42,801 bases of DNA, taken from Hyphomicrobiales bacterium. Its GTDB lineage: Bacteria > Pseudomonadota > Alphaproteobacteria > JAPOUT01. Below are positions 8,068-16,507 of this stretch, piece by piece. Location of the stretch: positions 1 to 42,801 of the forward strand of contig JAPOUU010000023.1 in assembly GCA_026708505.1 (NCBI GenBank), written 5' to 3'. The notes under the pieces are model-generated. The model did not search any database. It saw only the letters and a list, made by a program, of their open reading frames with translations, and was not told the origin of the DNA. Numbering within the stretch: position 1 is the stretch's first letter; each line of letters opens with the position of its first letter. A program made the position numbers and the translations under genes.

Positions 8068-9018
8068 TTAGGGTGAAGATGATTTGTTTCGCCGGATGAT
8101 TTTGACGGCGATACCGACGGGACCGCCTTCCCACCAATGCCGGTGGCCTCTCTCCCGACCGGTCTGTCCCATGCCCTGCGTGATGCGGTCAAGGACGACA
8201 GCGAGGATGACGATGCCGAGGCCGCCGACGAGAGCCTTGCCCGCGTCCAGACGCCCCATTGCACGCAACACCTCGTTTCCAAGTCCTTTCACCGAGATCA
8301 TCGAGGCAATGACGACCATCGAGAGTGATAACATGATGGTTTGATTGACTCCCGCAAGTATGGTTGGAGTTGCAAGCGGAAGTTCGACTTTATAGAGATT
8401 TTGCAACGGATTTGCACCGAAAGCCCTTGCGGCTTCGACAACGGAAGGATCAACGCCCCGGATGCCGAGGGATGTAAGCCGGATGAGCGGCGGCAGCGCA
8501 AAAACGATTGTCACAATGACACCGGAGACATTGCCGATGCCGATGAGCATTACGACGGGAACAAGATAAACAAATGCCGGAATGGTCTGCATGGTATCCA
8601 AAACGGGACGCAGGAAAGCCTGGAACTTGTCACTTTTTCCGGCAAGAATTCCCAAGGGCAATCCGAGAATAAAACACAAGACCACGGACGAGGCAACGAT
8701 GGCGAGCGTTGTCATCGCAAGCGACCAGGCGTTCGGATCGAGCATCCCGAGAACGACGAGACAGAAAAGAACAATGATGGCAACGCGCCGTCCCGCCGCC
8801 TGCCATGCAATAAGGGTGAGAATCACGATCATGACGGTCGGCGGCACGGAAAGCAGCAATTGTTCGGTGGAAACAATAAGACTGTTGAAGAAGTTCTTAA
8901 CCGGCTGAATGACATCGCGGTTGCCTATCGCCCACTGCTTAATTCCGTCGGCGTTTTCCGCGATGCCGAGATCAACGGAGCGGAACGGATCAAGCCAACT
9001 GAAAGAGTTTTCGCTCAT
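8068..9018 (-). CDS. proW: Glycine betaine/proline betaine ABC transporter, permease
   Basis: 316-residue inner-membrane permease. A hydrophilic N-terminal tail (about residues 1-55) precedes six or seven hydrophobic helices, as in ProW. The cytoplasmic coupling (EAA) loop is visible as VEAARAFGANPLQNLYKVELPLATPTILAGV, the surface that contacts the ProV ATPase. The start codon overlaps the stop of proV by ATGA, so translation is coupled. The C-terminus is short, basic and serine-rich. Imports compatible solutes together with proV and proX. Confidence 0.93.
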   Translation of the reverse strand: MSENSFSWLDPFRSVDLGIAENADGIKQWAIGNRDVIQPVKNFFNSLIVSTEQLLLSVPPTVMIVILTLIAWQAAGRRVAIIVLFCLVVLGMLDPNAWSLAMTTLAIVASSVVLCFILGLPLGILAGKSDKFQAFLRPVLDTMQTIPAFVYLVPVVMLIGIGNVSGVIVTIVFALPPLIRLTSLGIRGVDPSVVEAARAFGANPLQNLYKVELPLATPTILAGVNQTIMLSLSMVVIASMISVKGLGNEVLRAMGRLDAGKALVGGLGIVILAVVLDRITQGMGQTGRERGHRHWWEGGPVGIAVKIIRRNKSSSP

Positions 9019-10118
9019 TGGCCTGCACCGGTTTCGAGGGTCGGAGATTCATCAGCCTTGCCCTGAATGCCCCGCAGAAGCGCGTTCTTGGTAACGATGC
9101 CGATGGGCTTGCCGTCGGCCTTGATGACGATGGGATGCTGCGTCGCGATGGAGAGGTCGACGAGTTCGTCCAGGGAATAGTCGGGGCGCGCCTCCGGCCA
9201 ATCCTCTTTCGGGTCCTCGCCCCGTCGCTGCCGGAAATGCCCGAGCGGTTCCATGATTTTTGCGGCCGAAACCAACTCGAGTTTGGAGATTCCGGCAACA
9301 AAGTCCGCGACATAGTCGTCGGCGGGATTGGTGACGATCTCCTCGGGCGTTCCGACCTGCACGAGCGCGCCGTCTTTCATGATGGCAATGCGATCGCCGA
9401 TGCGGATTGCTTCGTCCAAATCGTGGGTGATGAAAAGGGTTGTTTTATGCATCTCCTCGGAAAGCGACATGAATTTGTCCTGGAGCTGCCGGCGGATGAG
9501 CGGATCAAGGGCGGAAAAAGGTTCGTCCATCAGAAGAATGGCAGGGTCGGCGGCAATGGCCCGGGCGAGTCCGACGCGCTGCTGCATGCCGCCGGAAAGT
9601 TCATCGGGATAGCACGCATCCCAGCCGTTGAGATCAACGGCGTCAATGGCATTGAGAGCGACGCGGTTGCGCTCTTCCTTGTCGATGCCGCGTATCTCGA
9701 GGGAGAAGACGACATTGTCGCGCACGGTTCTATGCGGCATGAGCGCCATGTTTTGAAAAACCATTCCGATTTTTTCCGCGCGCATGGAACGCAGTTGCGT
9801 TGCAGAGAGCGCGTTAACATCAATGCCTTCAATGAGAATTTGCCCGTGCGTCGGCTCGATGAGCCTGTTGACGTGACGGATGAGCGTGGATTTTCCGGAG
9901 CCGGAAAGTCCCATGATGCAGAAAACTTCGCCGCGCCCGACCTGGAAGGATGCGTCCTGCACCCCGACGATGCAATCGAAGCGGTCGCGTATTTCCACCT
10001 TGGAGAGTTTTTGCTCCCGGACCGCGGCGATGGCCTCGGAAGCCTTCTCTCCGAAGATTTTCCATAAGTTCTTGCAATCAATGACGACTTCCGCCGACGA
10101 ACTACTGCCTTTTCGCAA
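9015..10118 (-). CDS. proV: Glycine betaine/proline betaine ABC transporter, ATP-binding protein (TTG start)
   Basis: 367-residue ATPase. Walker A GLSGSGKST (about residues 70-78), Q-loop region MVFQNMALMPHRTV, signature LSGGMQQRVGLARA, Walker B ILLMDEPFSALD and switch ITHDLDEA are intact. The long N-terminal extension before the ABC domain matches ProV/OpuAA. The C-terminal part is a shortened regulatory region with a CBS-like HPIVIKADGKPIGIVTKNALL. I chose the TTG at 10118: AGAGGGAGA sits 6 bases before it and homologues begin near this point. A GTG at 10223 would overlap the start of the divergent lyase gene. A good sigma-70 promoter lies just upstream. First gene of the operon. Confidence 0.92.
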   Translation of the reverse strand: MRKGSSSSAEVVIDCKNLWKIFGEKASEAIAAVREQKLSKVEIRDRFDCIVGVQDASFQVGRGEVFCIMGLSGSGKSTLIRHVNRLIEPTHGQILIEGIDVNALSATQLRSMRAEKIGMVFQNMALMPHRTVRDNVVFSLEIRGIDKEERNRVALNAIDAVDLNGWDACYPDELSGGMQQRVGLARAIAADPAILLMDEPFSALDPLIRRQLQDKFMSLSEEMHKTTLFITHDLDEAIRIGDRIAIMKDGALVQVGTPEEIVTNPADDYVADFVAGISKLELVSAAKIMEPLGHFRQRRGEDPKEDWPEARPDYSLDELVDLSIATQHPIVIKADGKPIGIVTKNALLRGIQGKADESPTLETGAGQ

Positions 10119-10158
10119 GGCTTTCTCCCTCTTTGCTTGTATTACGCATGGTTTTCGG

Positions 10159-10187
10159 ATTCTACATGGAATTCGGGCCGTTTTCAA
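10159..10187 (-). promoter_or_regulatory. Sigma-70-type promoter of proVWX
   Basis: On the minus strand TTGAAA (10182-10187) is followed by a 17-base spacer and TAGAAT (10159-10164). Each box differs from consensus at one base. Transcription would start near 10152, about 34 bases before the proV TTG. It lies back to back with, and its boxes interleave with, the promoter of the divergent lyase gene. Confidence 0.65.
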
Positions 10188-10203
10188 TGGTATAATGCCG
10201 CTA
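10188..10203 (+). promoter_or_regulatory. Extended -10 promoter of the lyase operon, probably leaderless
   Basis: TGG-TATAAT: an extended TGn motif at 10188-10190 and a perfect -10 box at 10191-10196. No strong -35 is visible (TGGAAT at 10167-10172 is the best). The ATG lies 7 bases after the -10 box, exactly where transcription would begin, and there is no ribosome-binding site, so the mRNA is predicted to start at or next to the start codon. Confidence 0.55.
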
Positions 10204-11114
10204 TGCGTTTTTCGGGAATTCACACGCCAATTATCACGCCCTACCGCGAGGACCGCTCCATTGACTATGACGCGCTGGAAGCGGTTCTTGAGAACCTGAT
10301 TGCATCGAAAGTGGACGGGATTATTTCGGGCGGATCAACAGGAGAGTATTACGCGCAGTCCATTGACGAGCGCAAGGAACTCGCGAACTTTATCAAAAAG
10401 AAACTGACGGGACGGCTGCCTCTGACGATCGGCACGGGGGCGATGCGCCTGGAGGACTCCCTGTCGATGGCGCGGCATGCCCGCGAGATTGGGGCGGACG
10501 CCATCCTTGTCGGCAGCCCGCCATACTCCGTTCCGACCGAACGCGAGAACGCACTGAATGCCTTGGCGATCGACCGCGCCGCCAATCTTCCGATTATCCT
10601 GTACAACTACCCCGGACGCATGGGTGTTTCGATGGGAGAGGAATTTCTCGATCGCGTCGGCCGCTCGGGAAATTTTCAAGCCATCAAAGAAAGCTCCGGA
10701 GACATCAATCGCGTGCATCTTTTGGCGCGGGATTACCCGCACATACAGATGTGCTGCGGAATGGACGATCAAGCATTGGAATTCTTTGCATGGGGCGCTA
10801 CCGGATGGGTTGCCGGCGGCGCGAATTTTCTGCCGCGCGAACATGCAGCCCTGTACAAGGCGTGCGTTCTGGAAGGCGATTTCGTCAAAGGACGAAGGAT
10901 CATGTCGGCGCTGCTCCCGCTGATGCGCGTGCTGGAGCAAGGCGGCAAATTCATTCAAAACATCAAGTTTGGATGCGAGATAATGGGGATGCGCGCCGGG
11001 CCGCCACGTCCGCCGCTCCGAGCGCTGAACAAGGAGGACAAACGCTCCCTGGAGCGCGTTGTCGAAGTTCTGCGCTCAACAATTTCGAAGATTGAATCGG
11101 GAGAAAAACAATGA
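10203..11114 (+). CDS. DapA/N-acetylneuraminate lyase family protein (class I aldolase/lyase or deaminase)
   Basis: 303-residue TIM-barrel enzyme of the dihydrodipicolinate synthase family. The substrate-carboxylate motif GGSTGE, the catalytic tyrosine Y134 (LYNYPGR) and the Schiff-base lysine K162 (AIKESSGD) are visible. GGSTGE, not GTTGE, is closer to non-biosynthetic members such as neuraminate lyase or the 4-hydroxyproline-pathway deaminase. Placement with an aldehyde dehydrogenase and an FAD oxidoreductase, divergent from proVWX, argues for catabolism, not lysine synthesis. The ATG at 10203 begins the conserved FSGIHTPIITPY. Its stop overlaps the next start by ATGA. The exact reaction is not determined. 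Confidence 0.82.
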   Translation: MRFSGIHTPIITPYREDRSIDYDALEAVLENLIASKVDGIISGGSTGEYYAQSIDERKELANFIKKKLTGRLPLTIGTGAMRLEDSLSMARHAREIGADAILVGSPPYSVPTERENALNALAIDRAANLPIILYNYPGRMGVSMGEEFLDRVGRSGNFQAIKESSGDINRVHLLARDYPHIQMCCGMDDQALEFFAWGATGWVAGGANFLPREHAALYKACVLEGDFVKGRRIMSALLPLMRVLEQGGKFIQNIKFGCEIMGMRAGPPRPPLRALNKEDKRSLERVVEVLRSTISKIESGEKQ

Positions 11115-12616
11115 CGGATTTACTGACACAAGAAGAATATGAATCGATCGCATCGGGCATGGATTTTCCCACGCAGGCGTTCATTGACGGAAGCTTTCGC
11201 GCCTCCCGTTCGGGCAAGACGTTCGCAACGCTGAACCCCGCAACGAACGAGGTGCTTGCACAGATAGCTTCGTGCGGAGGCGATGATGTTGATCTTGCGG
11301 TTGAGAAGGCCCGTGACGCATTTGAGGACGGACGCTGGTCAAAACGTCCCGTAAGCGAACGCAAGGAGGCGCTGGTGCGCTTGTGCAAACTGATAACACG
11401 CAACGCCCGCGAGCTGGCCGTGCTGGAAAGTTTGGAATCGGGCAAGACGATTTACGACTGCGAGTTAACGGACATCCCCGAAACCATCGCCTGCTTGAAG
11501 TGGCACGCGGAGGCGATCGACAAGATATACGACGAGGTTTCACCGCCGTCGGACGACCATGTCGCAATGCTTGTACGCGAGCCCGTCGGCGTTGTCGGCC
11601 TGGTGCTGCCGTGGAACTTTCCGTTATTGATGCTGGCGTGGAAAATCGGACCGGCGCTTGCCGCGGGAAACTCGGTTGTCGTGAAACCCGCAGAAGAGAC
11701 GTCAATGACGGCGTTGCGGGTTGCAGAGCTGGCGATGGAGGCCGGCATCCCCAACGGCGTGCTGAATGTTGTCACGGGCGGAGCGGAGGTTGGCGAGGCG
11801 CTGGGGCGCCATATGGACATCGACATGGTTTCGTTCACAGGCTCAACGGAAACAGGGCGGCGTTTCCTGCTGTATGCCTCGGAGAGCAATCTGAAAGAAA
11901 TCGTTTTGGAAATGGGCGGTAAAAATCCATGCATCGTCCTGGAAGACGCCGAAAACCTGGACCGCGTTGCGAGCCATGTCGTCAACGGCGCGTTTTGGAA
12001 CATGGGCGAGAATTGCTCGGCGGCATCAAGATTGATTGTCCACGAGAATGTCCGCGATGCGCTTGTGGAACGAATTATTGCGCACGCACGCGAATGGCGC
12101 GTCGGCAACCCGCTGGATCCGGAAAACCGCATCGGCGCGCTGGTGTCGAAGGAGCATTTCGACAAGGTGAGCGCCTATCTCAAGGATGCGCGCGCGGAGG
12201 ATTTCCTGCTCGGCGGTAAAAAGGCGAAGGACGGATATGTTGAACCGTCCCTGGTTCGGATTGACTCCAATGACGCTTCGATAGCGCGCGAGGAGATATT
12301 CGGTCCCGTGCTTGCAATGATTACGGTTCGCGGTTTTGACGAAGCAATTTCGATTGCGAACGATACCGAGTACGGACTTTCAGCGTCCATATTCACTTCG
12401 AACATCAAGCGTGCGCTGCGAGGCGCCCGCGCCATTCGTGCCGGAACGGTGACGGTAAACGCGTTTGGCGAGGGAGACATCTCAACGCCGTTCGGGGGAT
12501 ATAAGCAGTCGGGCTTCGGCGGACGGGACAACTCGCTTCATGCACATGACCAATACACGCAATGGAAGACGATTTGGGTTGACCTGGCCGATGATGCCGA
12601 CGAGGCGGTCGATTGA
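11111..12616 (+). CDS. NAD(P)-dependent aldehyde dehydrogenase, PuuC-like
   Basis: 501-residue enzyme of the aldehyde dehydrogenase superfamily, closest in appearance to gamma-glutamyl-aminobutyraldehyde/betaine-aldehyde type enzymes (PuuC-like). The Rossmann segment VLPWNFPLLMLAWK, VVKPAEETSMTAL, FTGSTETG, general base E267 (LEMGGKNP) and catalytic C302 (GENCSAASR) are all present, as is EIFGPVL near the C-terminus. It oxidises an aldehyde to the acid in the cytoplasm; the substrate would be the product of the neighbouring lyase or oxidoreductase (inference). GGAG precedes the start. It overlaps both neighbours by four bases (ATGA and TTGA), so the three are translationally coupled. Confidence 0.9.
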   Translation: MTDLLTQEEYESIASGMDFPTQAFIDGSFRASRSGKTFATLNPATNEVLAQIASCGGDDVDLAVEKARDAFEDGRWSKRPVSERKEALVRLCKLITRNARELAVLESLESGKTIYDCELTDIPETIACLKWHAEAIDKIYDEVSPPSDDHVAMLVREPVGVVGLVLPWNFPLLMLAWKIGPALAAGNSVVVKPAEETSMTALRVAELAMEAGIPNGVLNVVTGGAEVGEALGRHMDIDMVSFTGSTETGRRFLLYASESNLKEIVLEMGGKNPCIVLEDAENLDRVASHVVNGAFWNMGENCSAASRLIVHENVRDALVERIIAHAREWRVGNPLDPENRIGALVSKEHFDKVSAYLKDARAEDFLLGGKKAKDGYVEPSLVRIDSNDASIAREEIFGPVLAMITVRGFDEAISIANDTEYGLSASIFTSNIKRALRGARAIRAGTVTVNAFGEGDISTPFGGYKQSGFGGRDNSLHAHDQYTQWKTIWVDLADDADEAVD

Positions 12617-13959
12617 CCGGACGCATTGAAGTCCAACGCCTGCCGAAACAGCCGGGCGTAGCCGCGTGGAACGCGATACTCCCGGCACAAGACGCTCCGC
12701 GCGTATTGGAGAAGGATAGCACTGCGGATATCGCCATAATCGGCGGAGGCTTTACGGGCCTGTCCGCGGCAAGGCGCTTGCTGCAACTGGATTCGAGCCT
12801 CAAAATTGCATTGTTGGAGGCAGGCCGCATCGCCGAAGGGCCCGCGGGACGTAATTCCGGTTTTATGATTGACCTTCCCCATGATTTGGCATCGGAAGAT
12901 TATGCCGGACACGGAATGGATGCGGACAAACGCCAAACGGAGCAAAACCGCTTTGCGATTTCGTTCGCAGGCTCGGCGGTCGAGGAATACGGCATCACCC
13001 CGGAGGCATACTCGCCCGTCGGCAAGACGAACGCGGCGGCGAGCCGCCGAGGAGAAAATTTCAACCGCGCCTACGGGGAACATCTAACGCGCATGGGCGA
13101 ACGCTTCGAGATGCTGGACGCCAAAGCGATGCGCGAGATGACGGGAGTGCCGTATTATTCGAGCGGGCTGTTTACGCCGGGAACGGCGGTTTTACAACCG
13201 GCCCTGTATATCCGCGGATTGGCGGGCGGACTGTCGCGCACGATTGCGCTTTACGAGAACTCGCCGGTGGTGAAGATGGAGCGCCAACAGGATGATTGGA
13301 AGTTAATGACTCCAAAAGGAAGCATTCGCGCAAACAAGGTGATATTGGCAACGAACGGCCATGCGGAGAGTTTCGGATTTTTCTCCCGCCGTTTGATGCA
13401 TGTATTCACATATGCGTCGATGACGCGACGCCTGTCGGACGACGAGGTTCGCACGTTGGGAGGCACACCGATCTGGGGCGTGACGCCCGCGGATCCGATG
13501 GGCGCAACGGTTCGGCGCGTGAGCGGCACGGGAGGCGATCGCATTGTTGTGCGCTTTCGCTTTACGTATGATCCTTCGATGGAGGTCTCCGACGCACGAC
13601 TTGCGGAGGTGTCACGCCTGCACGAGAAAAGTTTCATGCGCCGCTTTGCCATGCTGGAGAATGTGCCGATGGAATACCGCTGGGCGGGGCATTTATGCTT
13701 GTCGCGCAACGGCGTATCGGCCTTCGGGGAGGTTGCGCAAAATATGCACGCGGCGTGCTGCCAGAACGGCCTGGGCACGGCAAGAGGCACGCTGTCGGGA
13801 ATCGCGGCGGCGGAACTGGTGTTAAACAAACCGTCGGAACTGGCGGAGTCGTTTCTCGCACAGGATGCTCCCGCGCGGCTTCCTCCCGAACCCGTCGCAT
13901 GGATAGGCGCGAACGCTTACTTGCGTTACAGGGAATGGTGCGCGGGCACCGAGTGCTAG
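12613..13959 (+). CDS. FAD-dependent oxidoreductase, DAO/PuuB-like (TTG start)
   Basis: 448-residue flavoprotein of the D-amino acid oxidase superfamily. The dinucleotide-binding IIGGGFTGLSAARRL (about residues 38-52) follows an N-terminal stretch as in gamma-glutamylputrescine oxidase-like enzymes, then a GRNSG motif (residues 78-82, AGRNSGF). Such enzymes oxidise secondary or N-methylated amines to imines or aldehydes, suiting the upstream aldehyde dehydrogenase. The TTG at 12613 overlaps the previous stop (TTGA) and has GAGGCGG about 5 bases before it. A second TTG-started gene here besides proV. The stop overlaps that of the convergent methyltransferase by 3 bases. Substrate unknown; an N-methyl amino acid is a reasonable guess. 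Confidence 0.85.
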   Translation: MTGRIEVQRLPKQPGVAAWNAILPAQDAPRVLEKDSTADIAIIGGGFTGLSAARRLLQLDSSLKIALLEAGRIAEGPAGRNSGFMIDLPHDLASEDYAGHGMDADKRQTEQNRFAISFAGSAVEEYGITPEAYSPVGKTNAAASRRGENFNRAYGEHLTRMGERFEMLDAKAMREMTGVPYYSSGLFTPGTAVLQPALYIRGLAGGLSRTIALYENSPVVKMERQQDDWKLMTPKGSIRANKVILATNGHAESFGFFSRRLMHVFTYASMTRRLSDDEVRTLGGTPIWGVTPADPMGATVRRVSGTGGDRIVVRFRFTYDPSMEVSDARLAEVSRLHEKSFMRRFAMLENVPMEYRWAGHLCLSRNGVSAFGEVAQNMHAACCQNGLGTARGTLSGIAAAELVLNKPSELAESFLAQDAPARLPPEPVAWIGANAYLRYREWCAGTEC

Positions 13960-15494
13960 TGCTCCTGGTTGAGAGCGTCCTCTTCGGGAATTTCACGCAT
14001 GCGGCGTGACATGTAATCACGCAGTTCTTCATCCTTGGCGGAATCAATTGCGGGTTCCCGGTAATCATCGAGAAGTTTGCGCGCACGCTCGAGTGCGCGC
14101 GCGGTGATGTCGATGGAACCCTCCGCCTCCCATTGCTGGATGGAATTGTTATCGAACAACTTCGGCATGAAGAAAGCGCGCTGGAAGTTTTCAAGAGTGT
14201 GCCCGTGCCCGAGGTAATGGCCGCCGGGGCCGATGTCGCGCACGGCATCGAGAGCTTCTTGGAAGTCGTCCCATCGCGGTCCCTCCGCCATCCGGTATGC
14301 CATTTCGCACTGTTCGGCATCAACGATGAATTTTGCGGTTGAACAATGCATGCCGGCTTCGTTCCATCCCGCAGCGTGCCAGATGTAGTTTGCGCCGGCA
14401 TGGATGGTCGCATAGAGGGTTGCAGCGGATTCGTATCCGGCCTGGGCATCGAAGGTTTTGGCACCGCCGAGTCCTCCCGATGTTCTCCACGGCACATTAT
14501 AGAAGCGTGCGAGCTGTCCGATAATGAAGTTCATGGTGCTGATTTCGGGGGTCCCCGCCATCGGCGCGCCAGACTGCATCGAGACGGTCGCGAGATAATG
14601 GCCGTAGATTGCGGGACAGCCCTTCCGGACAACTTGCGTGTATGCGAGGGCGGAAAGCGCCTCGGCATTGAGTTGCGCGACCGTGGGAACGAGTGACGCG
14701 GGCGTGTTTGCGCCGCCGAGCACAAAGGGCGAGCACAGGACGGGCTGGTTGCGCCGGCAGAACGCGCGCATTGCGCCGAGCATGATTTCGTCCCAAACGA
14801 GAGGCGAATTTCCATTGCAGTTTCCCGTGACAACCGGATGCTCATCGATAAAATCGTCACCGAAAAGTATGGCGCACATGTCTATAACGTCTTCGGCGTT
14901 TTTCGGGCTGGTCGTCATGCCCATGAAGGTTTTGTCGGAATGCTTCATGGAGGAGTATGTGATGTGAAGATGTCTGTGCGAGACGGCGATATCCATGGGC
15001 TCAACGATGTGGTGCGCGCTGGAGTGCAATGCGGGCGACATGTGCGCGAGTTTGTGAAACATGGAAAGGTCATCCATGGTCGGCAGGCGCCGCTCATCGT
15101 TGAGATCCCGAAGATACGGCGCTCCGGTCATCGGAACGAAGATGGTTTTGCGTCCGCCGATATCGACATTTTTGTTCGGGTCTCGCGCATGATACGTGAG
15201 CGCCGAGGGAATGGACTTGATGAGTTCGCGCACGTGCTCCCGGTCAAGATGCACGCACTCGCCCTTGACGTTTGCGCCGGCTTGTTTCCAATCCCGGAGC
15301 GCAACGGGGTCGCGAAAGACAACGCCGACATCCTCAAGGATATCCATGGAGGCGTCATCAATGCGCCGAATCTGCTCTCCATCGAGAGGCTCGCAGAGAG
15401 GCAGGGCTCCTTCAAGGGCGGGAAGCATGCCGAATTCCGGAGCGGCGCGCATCGCGCGTCTTGCCTGCCGTCCTCTACTTTTTCTTTCACTCAT
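13956..15494 (-). CDS. Trimethylamine methyltransferase (MttB) family protein, non-pyrrolysine type
   Basis: 512-residue protein of the MttB superfamily. Features: LPLCEPLDGEQIRRIDDASMDILEDVGV at the N-terminal edge of the domain, VPMTGAPYLRD, MTTSPKNAEDVIDM, and a glycine/serine-rich ISTMNFIIGQLARFYN. The frame has no internal amber codon, so it is the non-pyrrolysine branch, whose characterised members demethylate glycine betaine, proline betaine or carnitine and pass the methyl group to a corrinoid protein. No corrinoid protein or reactivase gene is in this window. The N-terminus (residues 1-20) is strongly basic. It converges on the lyase-dehydrogenase-oxidoreductase operon next to proVWX, supporting a role with imported betaines. 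Confidence 0.88.
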   Translation of the reverse strand: MSERKSRGRQARRAMRAAPEFGMLPALEGALPLCEPLDGEQIRRIDDASMDILEDVGVVFRDPVALRDWKQAGANVKGECVHLDREHVRELIKSIPSALTYHARDPNKNVDIGGRKTIFVPMTGAPYLRDLNDERRLPTMDDLSMFHKLAHMSPALHSSAHHIVEPMDIAVSHRHLHITYSSMKHSDKTFMGMTTSPKNAEDVIDMCAILFGDDFIDEHPVVTGNCNGNSPLVWDEIMLGAMRAFCRRNQPVLCSPFVLGGANTPASLVPTVAQLNAEALSALAYTQVVRKGCPAIYGHYLATVSMQSGAPMAGTPEISTMNFIIGQLARFYNVPWRTSGGLGGAKTFDAQAGYESAATLYATIHAGANYIWHAAGWNEAGMHCSTAKFIVDAEQCEMAYRMAEGPRWDDFQEALDAVRDIGPGGHYLGHGHTLENFQRAFFMPKLFDNNSIQQWEAEGSIDITARALERARKLLDDYREPAIDSAKDEELRDYMSRRMREIPEEDALNQEH

Positions 15495-15545
15495 GCTTCC
15501 GGCAGACTAGCCGAGAGCGGGGGTTTATTCAATCAAAATTCCCGC

Positions 15546-15574
15546 TGGATTCATCCGGACACATCGTCTATTCT
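15546..15574 (+). promoter_or_regulatory. Candidate promoter of the HIT gene, leaderless
   Basis: TATTCT (15569-15574) ends 7 bases before the ATG at 15581, and TGGATT (15546-15551) lies 17 bases further upstream. No ribosome-binding site is present. The spacing predicts that transcription begins at the start codon. The -35 is weak, so this is a moderate call. Confidence 0.4.
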
Positions 15575-15580
15575 ATCGAT

Positions 15581-16396
15581 ATGAAAGCGCCGTTTACCTT
15601 TTCGGACCTCAAGTCCTTTATCCGGGAAACGATGCAAATGTCGCACGTTTACCAGCCCGTGATGTTGCAAGCACTGCTTGATCGGGGAGGATATGCCAGC
15701 ATTGACCAGATCGCCAAAGCGTTGCTCGGGCACGATCCGGCACAGGTCGAATATTACAAAGTGCGAACCGAGTATTACAAGGGTCGAACCAAAGACATGG
15801 TCGGACGGATTCTCACCAAGCACGGAATCGTGGAACCGGTCAAAGACGGAAAGCGAATAATCGGATACAAGCTTAACGCCGAAACGCTAAACAAGACCGA
15901 GGTAGCGGCATTAAAGCGACTTTGCAATAACCGTTTGAATAAATACATCGAAAAACAAGGTGGTGATCCTTGGAAGTATCGTAGCAATGTCGATTCATTA
16001 AATGACGACGCAAGTCTTCAAAGCATTTTAGACTCTCACCAAGACCGGGTGTCCAATTGTCTTTTCTGCGAAATGGATTCCAGTCGCGTGGTTGCCGAAA
16101 ACGAACTTTGTTATGCCGTCCGCAACGAACTTCCGGAAACACCGCTGCATACGCTTGTCGTCCCGAAACGTCATGTCGCGAATTACTTCAATCTTTACCA
16201 GTCCGAATTGGATGCCGTCCATGGCCTGCTCGAAAAGCAGCATATCGATATTCCGCGACAAGACAAGATGGTGACGGGTTTCAAAGTTGACATCAGCGCC
16301 GGCAACGATGCCGGCCAGACGGTTTTTCATGCACATGTCCATCTTATCCCGCGGCGTTACGGAGATACCGGCGATTCGCGCGGCGGGGTGCGCTGA
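15581..16396 (+). CDS. HIT-domain protein with N-terminal winged-helix-like domain
   Basis: 271 residues. The C-terminal half is a histidine triad domain: CLFCEMDSSRVVAENE, then HTLVVPKRHVANYF, then the HxHxH signature HAHVHLIPRR. HIT enzymes hydrolyse or transfer nucleotides such as AMP adducts and dinucleoside polyphosphates. The N-terminal ~130 residues (MSHVYQPVMLQALLDRGGYASIDQIAKALL, then a GRILTKHGIVEP turn) resemble a small domain that I associate with the front of some HNH endonucleases; this is from memory, unverified. A 21-base duplication (15749-15769 and 15770-15790) repeats EYYKVRT/EYYKGRT in that domain. The ATG at 15581 is favoured by the promoter spacing and by the conserved FSDLKSFIRE start. 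Confidence 0.82.
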   Translation: MKAPFTFSDLKSFIRETMQMSHVYQPVMLQALLDRGGYASIDQIAKALLGHDPAQVEYYKVRTEYYKGRTKDMVGRILTKHGIVEPVKDGKRIIGYKLNAETLNKTEVAALKRLCNNRLNKYIEKQGGDPWKYRSNVDSLNDDASLQSILDSHQDRVSNCLFCEMDSSRVVAENELCYAVRNELPETPLHTLVVPKRHVANYFNLYQSELDAVHGLLEKQHIDIPRQDKMVTGFKVDISAGNDAGQTVFHAHVHLIPRRYGDTGDSRGGVR

Positions 16397-16472
16397 GCCG
16401 CCCCTTCGAAACAGGGGTGCTGACGAAAAGAGGCTATGGCCGATGTCATATTTGCCGGGGGCGAAGATGCGT

Positions 16473-16501
16473 TTGCCGATACCTGTTTTGGTTTGTATAA
16501 T
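16473..16501 (+). promoter_or_regulatory. Sigma-70 promoter of the crotonase/acyl-CoA ligase operon, leaderless
   Basis: TTGCCG (16473-16478), a 17-base spacer and a perfect TATAAT (16496-16501). An ATG touches the -10 box directly and a second in-frame ATG lies at 16508, exactly 7 bases after it. A transcript would start on that second ATG with no leader. No ribosome-binding site is present for either ATG. Confidence 0.6.
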
Positions 16502-16507
16502 ATGACG

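Noticed and set aside
10119-10223. A longer proV starting at GTG 10223
   Set aside because: It would cover the start of the divergent lyase gene and the proV promoter; TTG 10118 has a strong ribosome-binding site and fits homologue length.
13956-15494. Pyrrolysine-dependent trimethylamine methyltransferase
   Set aside because: The frame contains no internal amber codon, so it is the non-pyrrolysine MttB branch.
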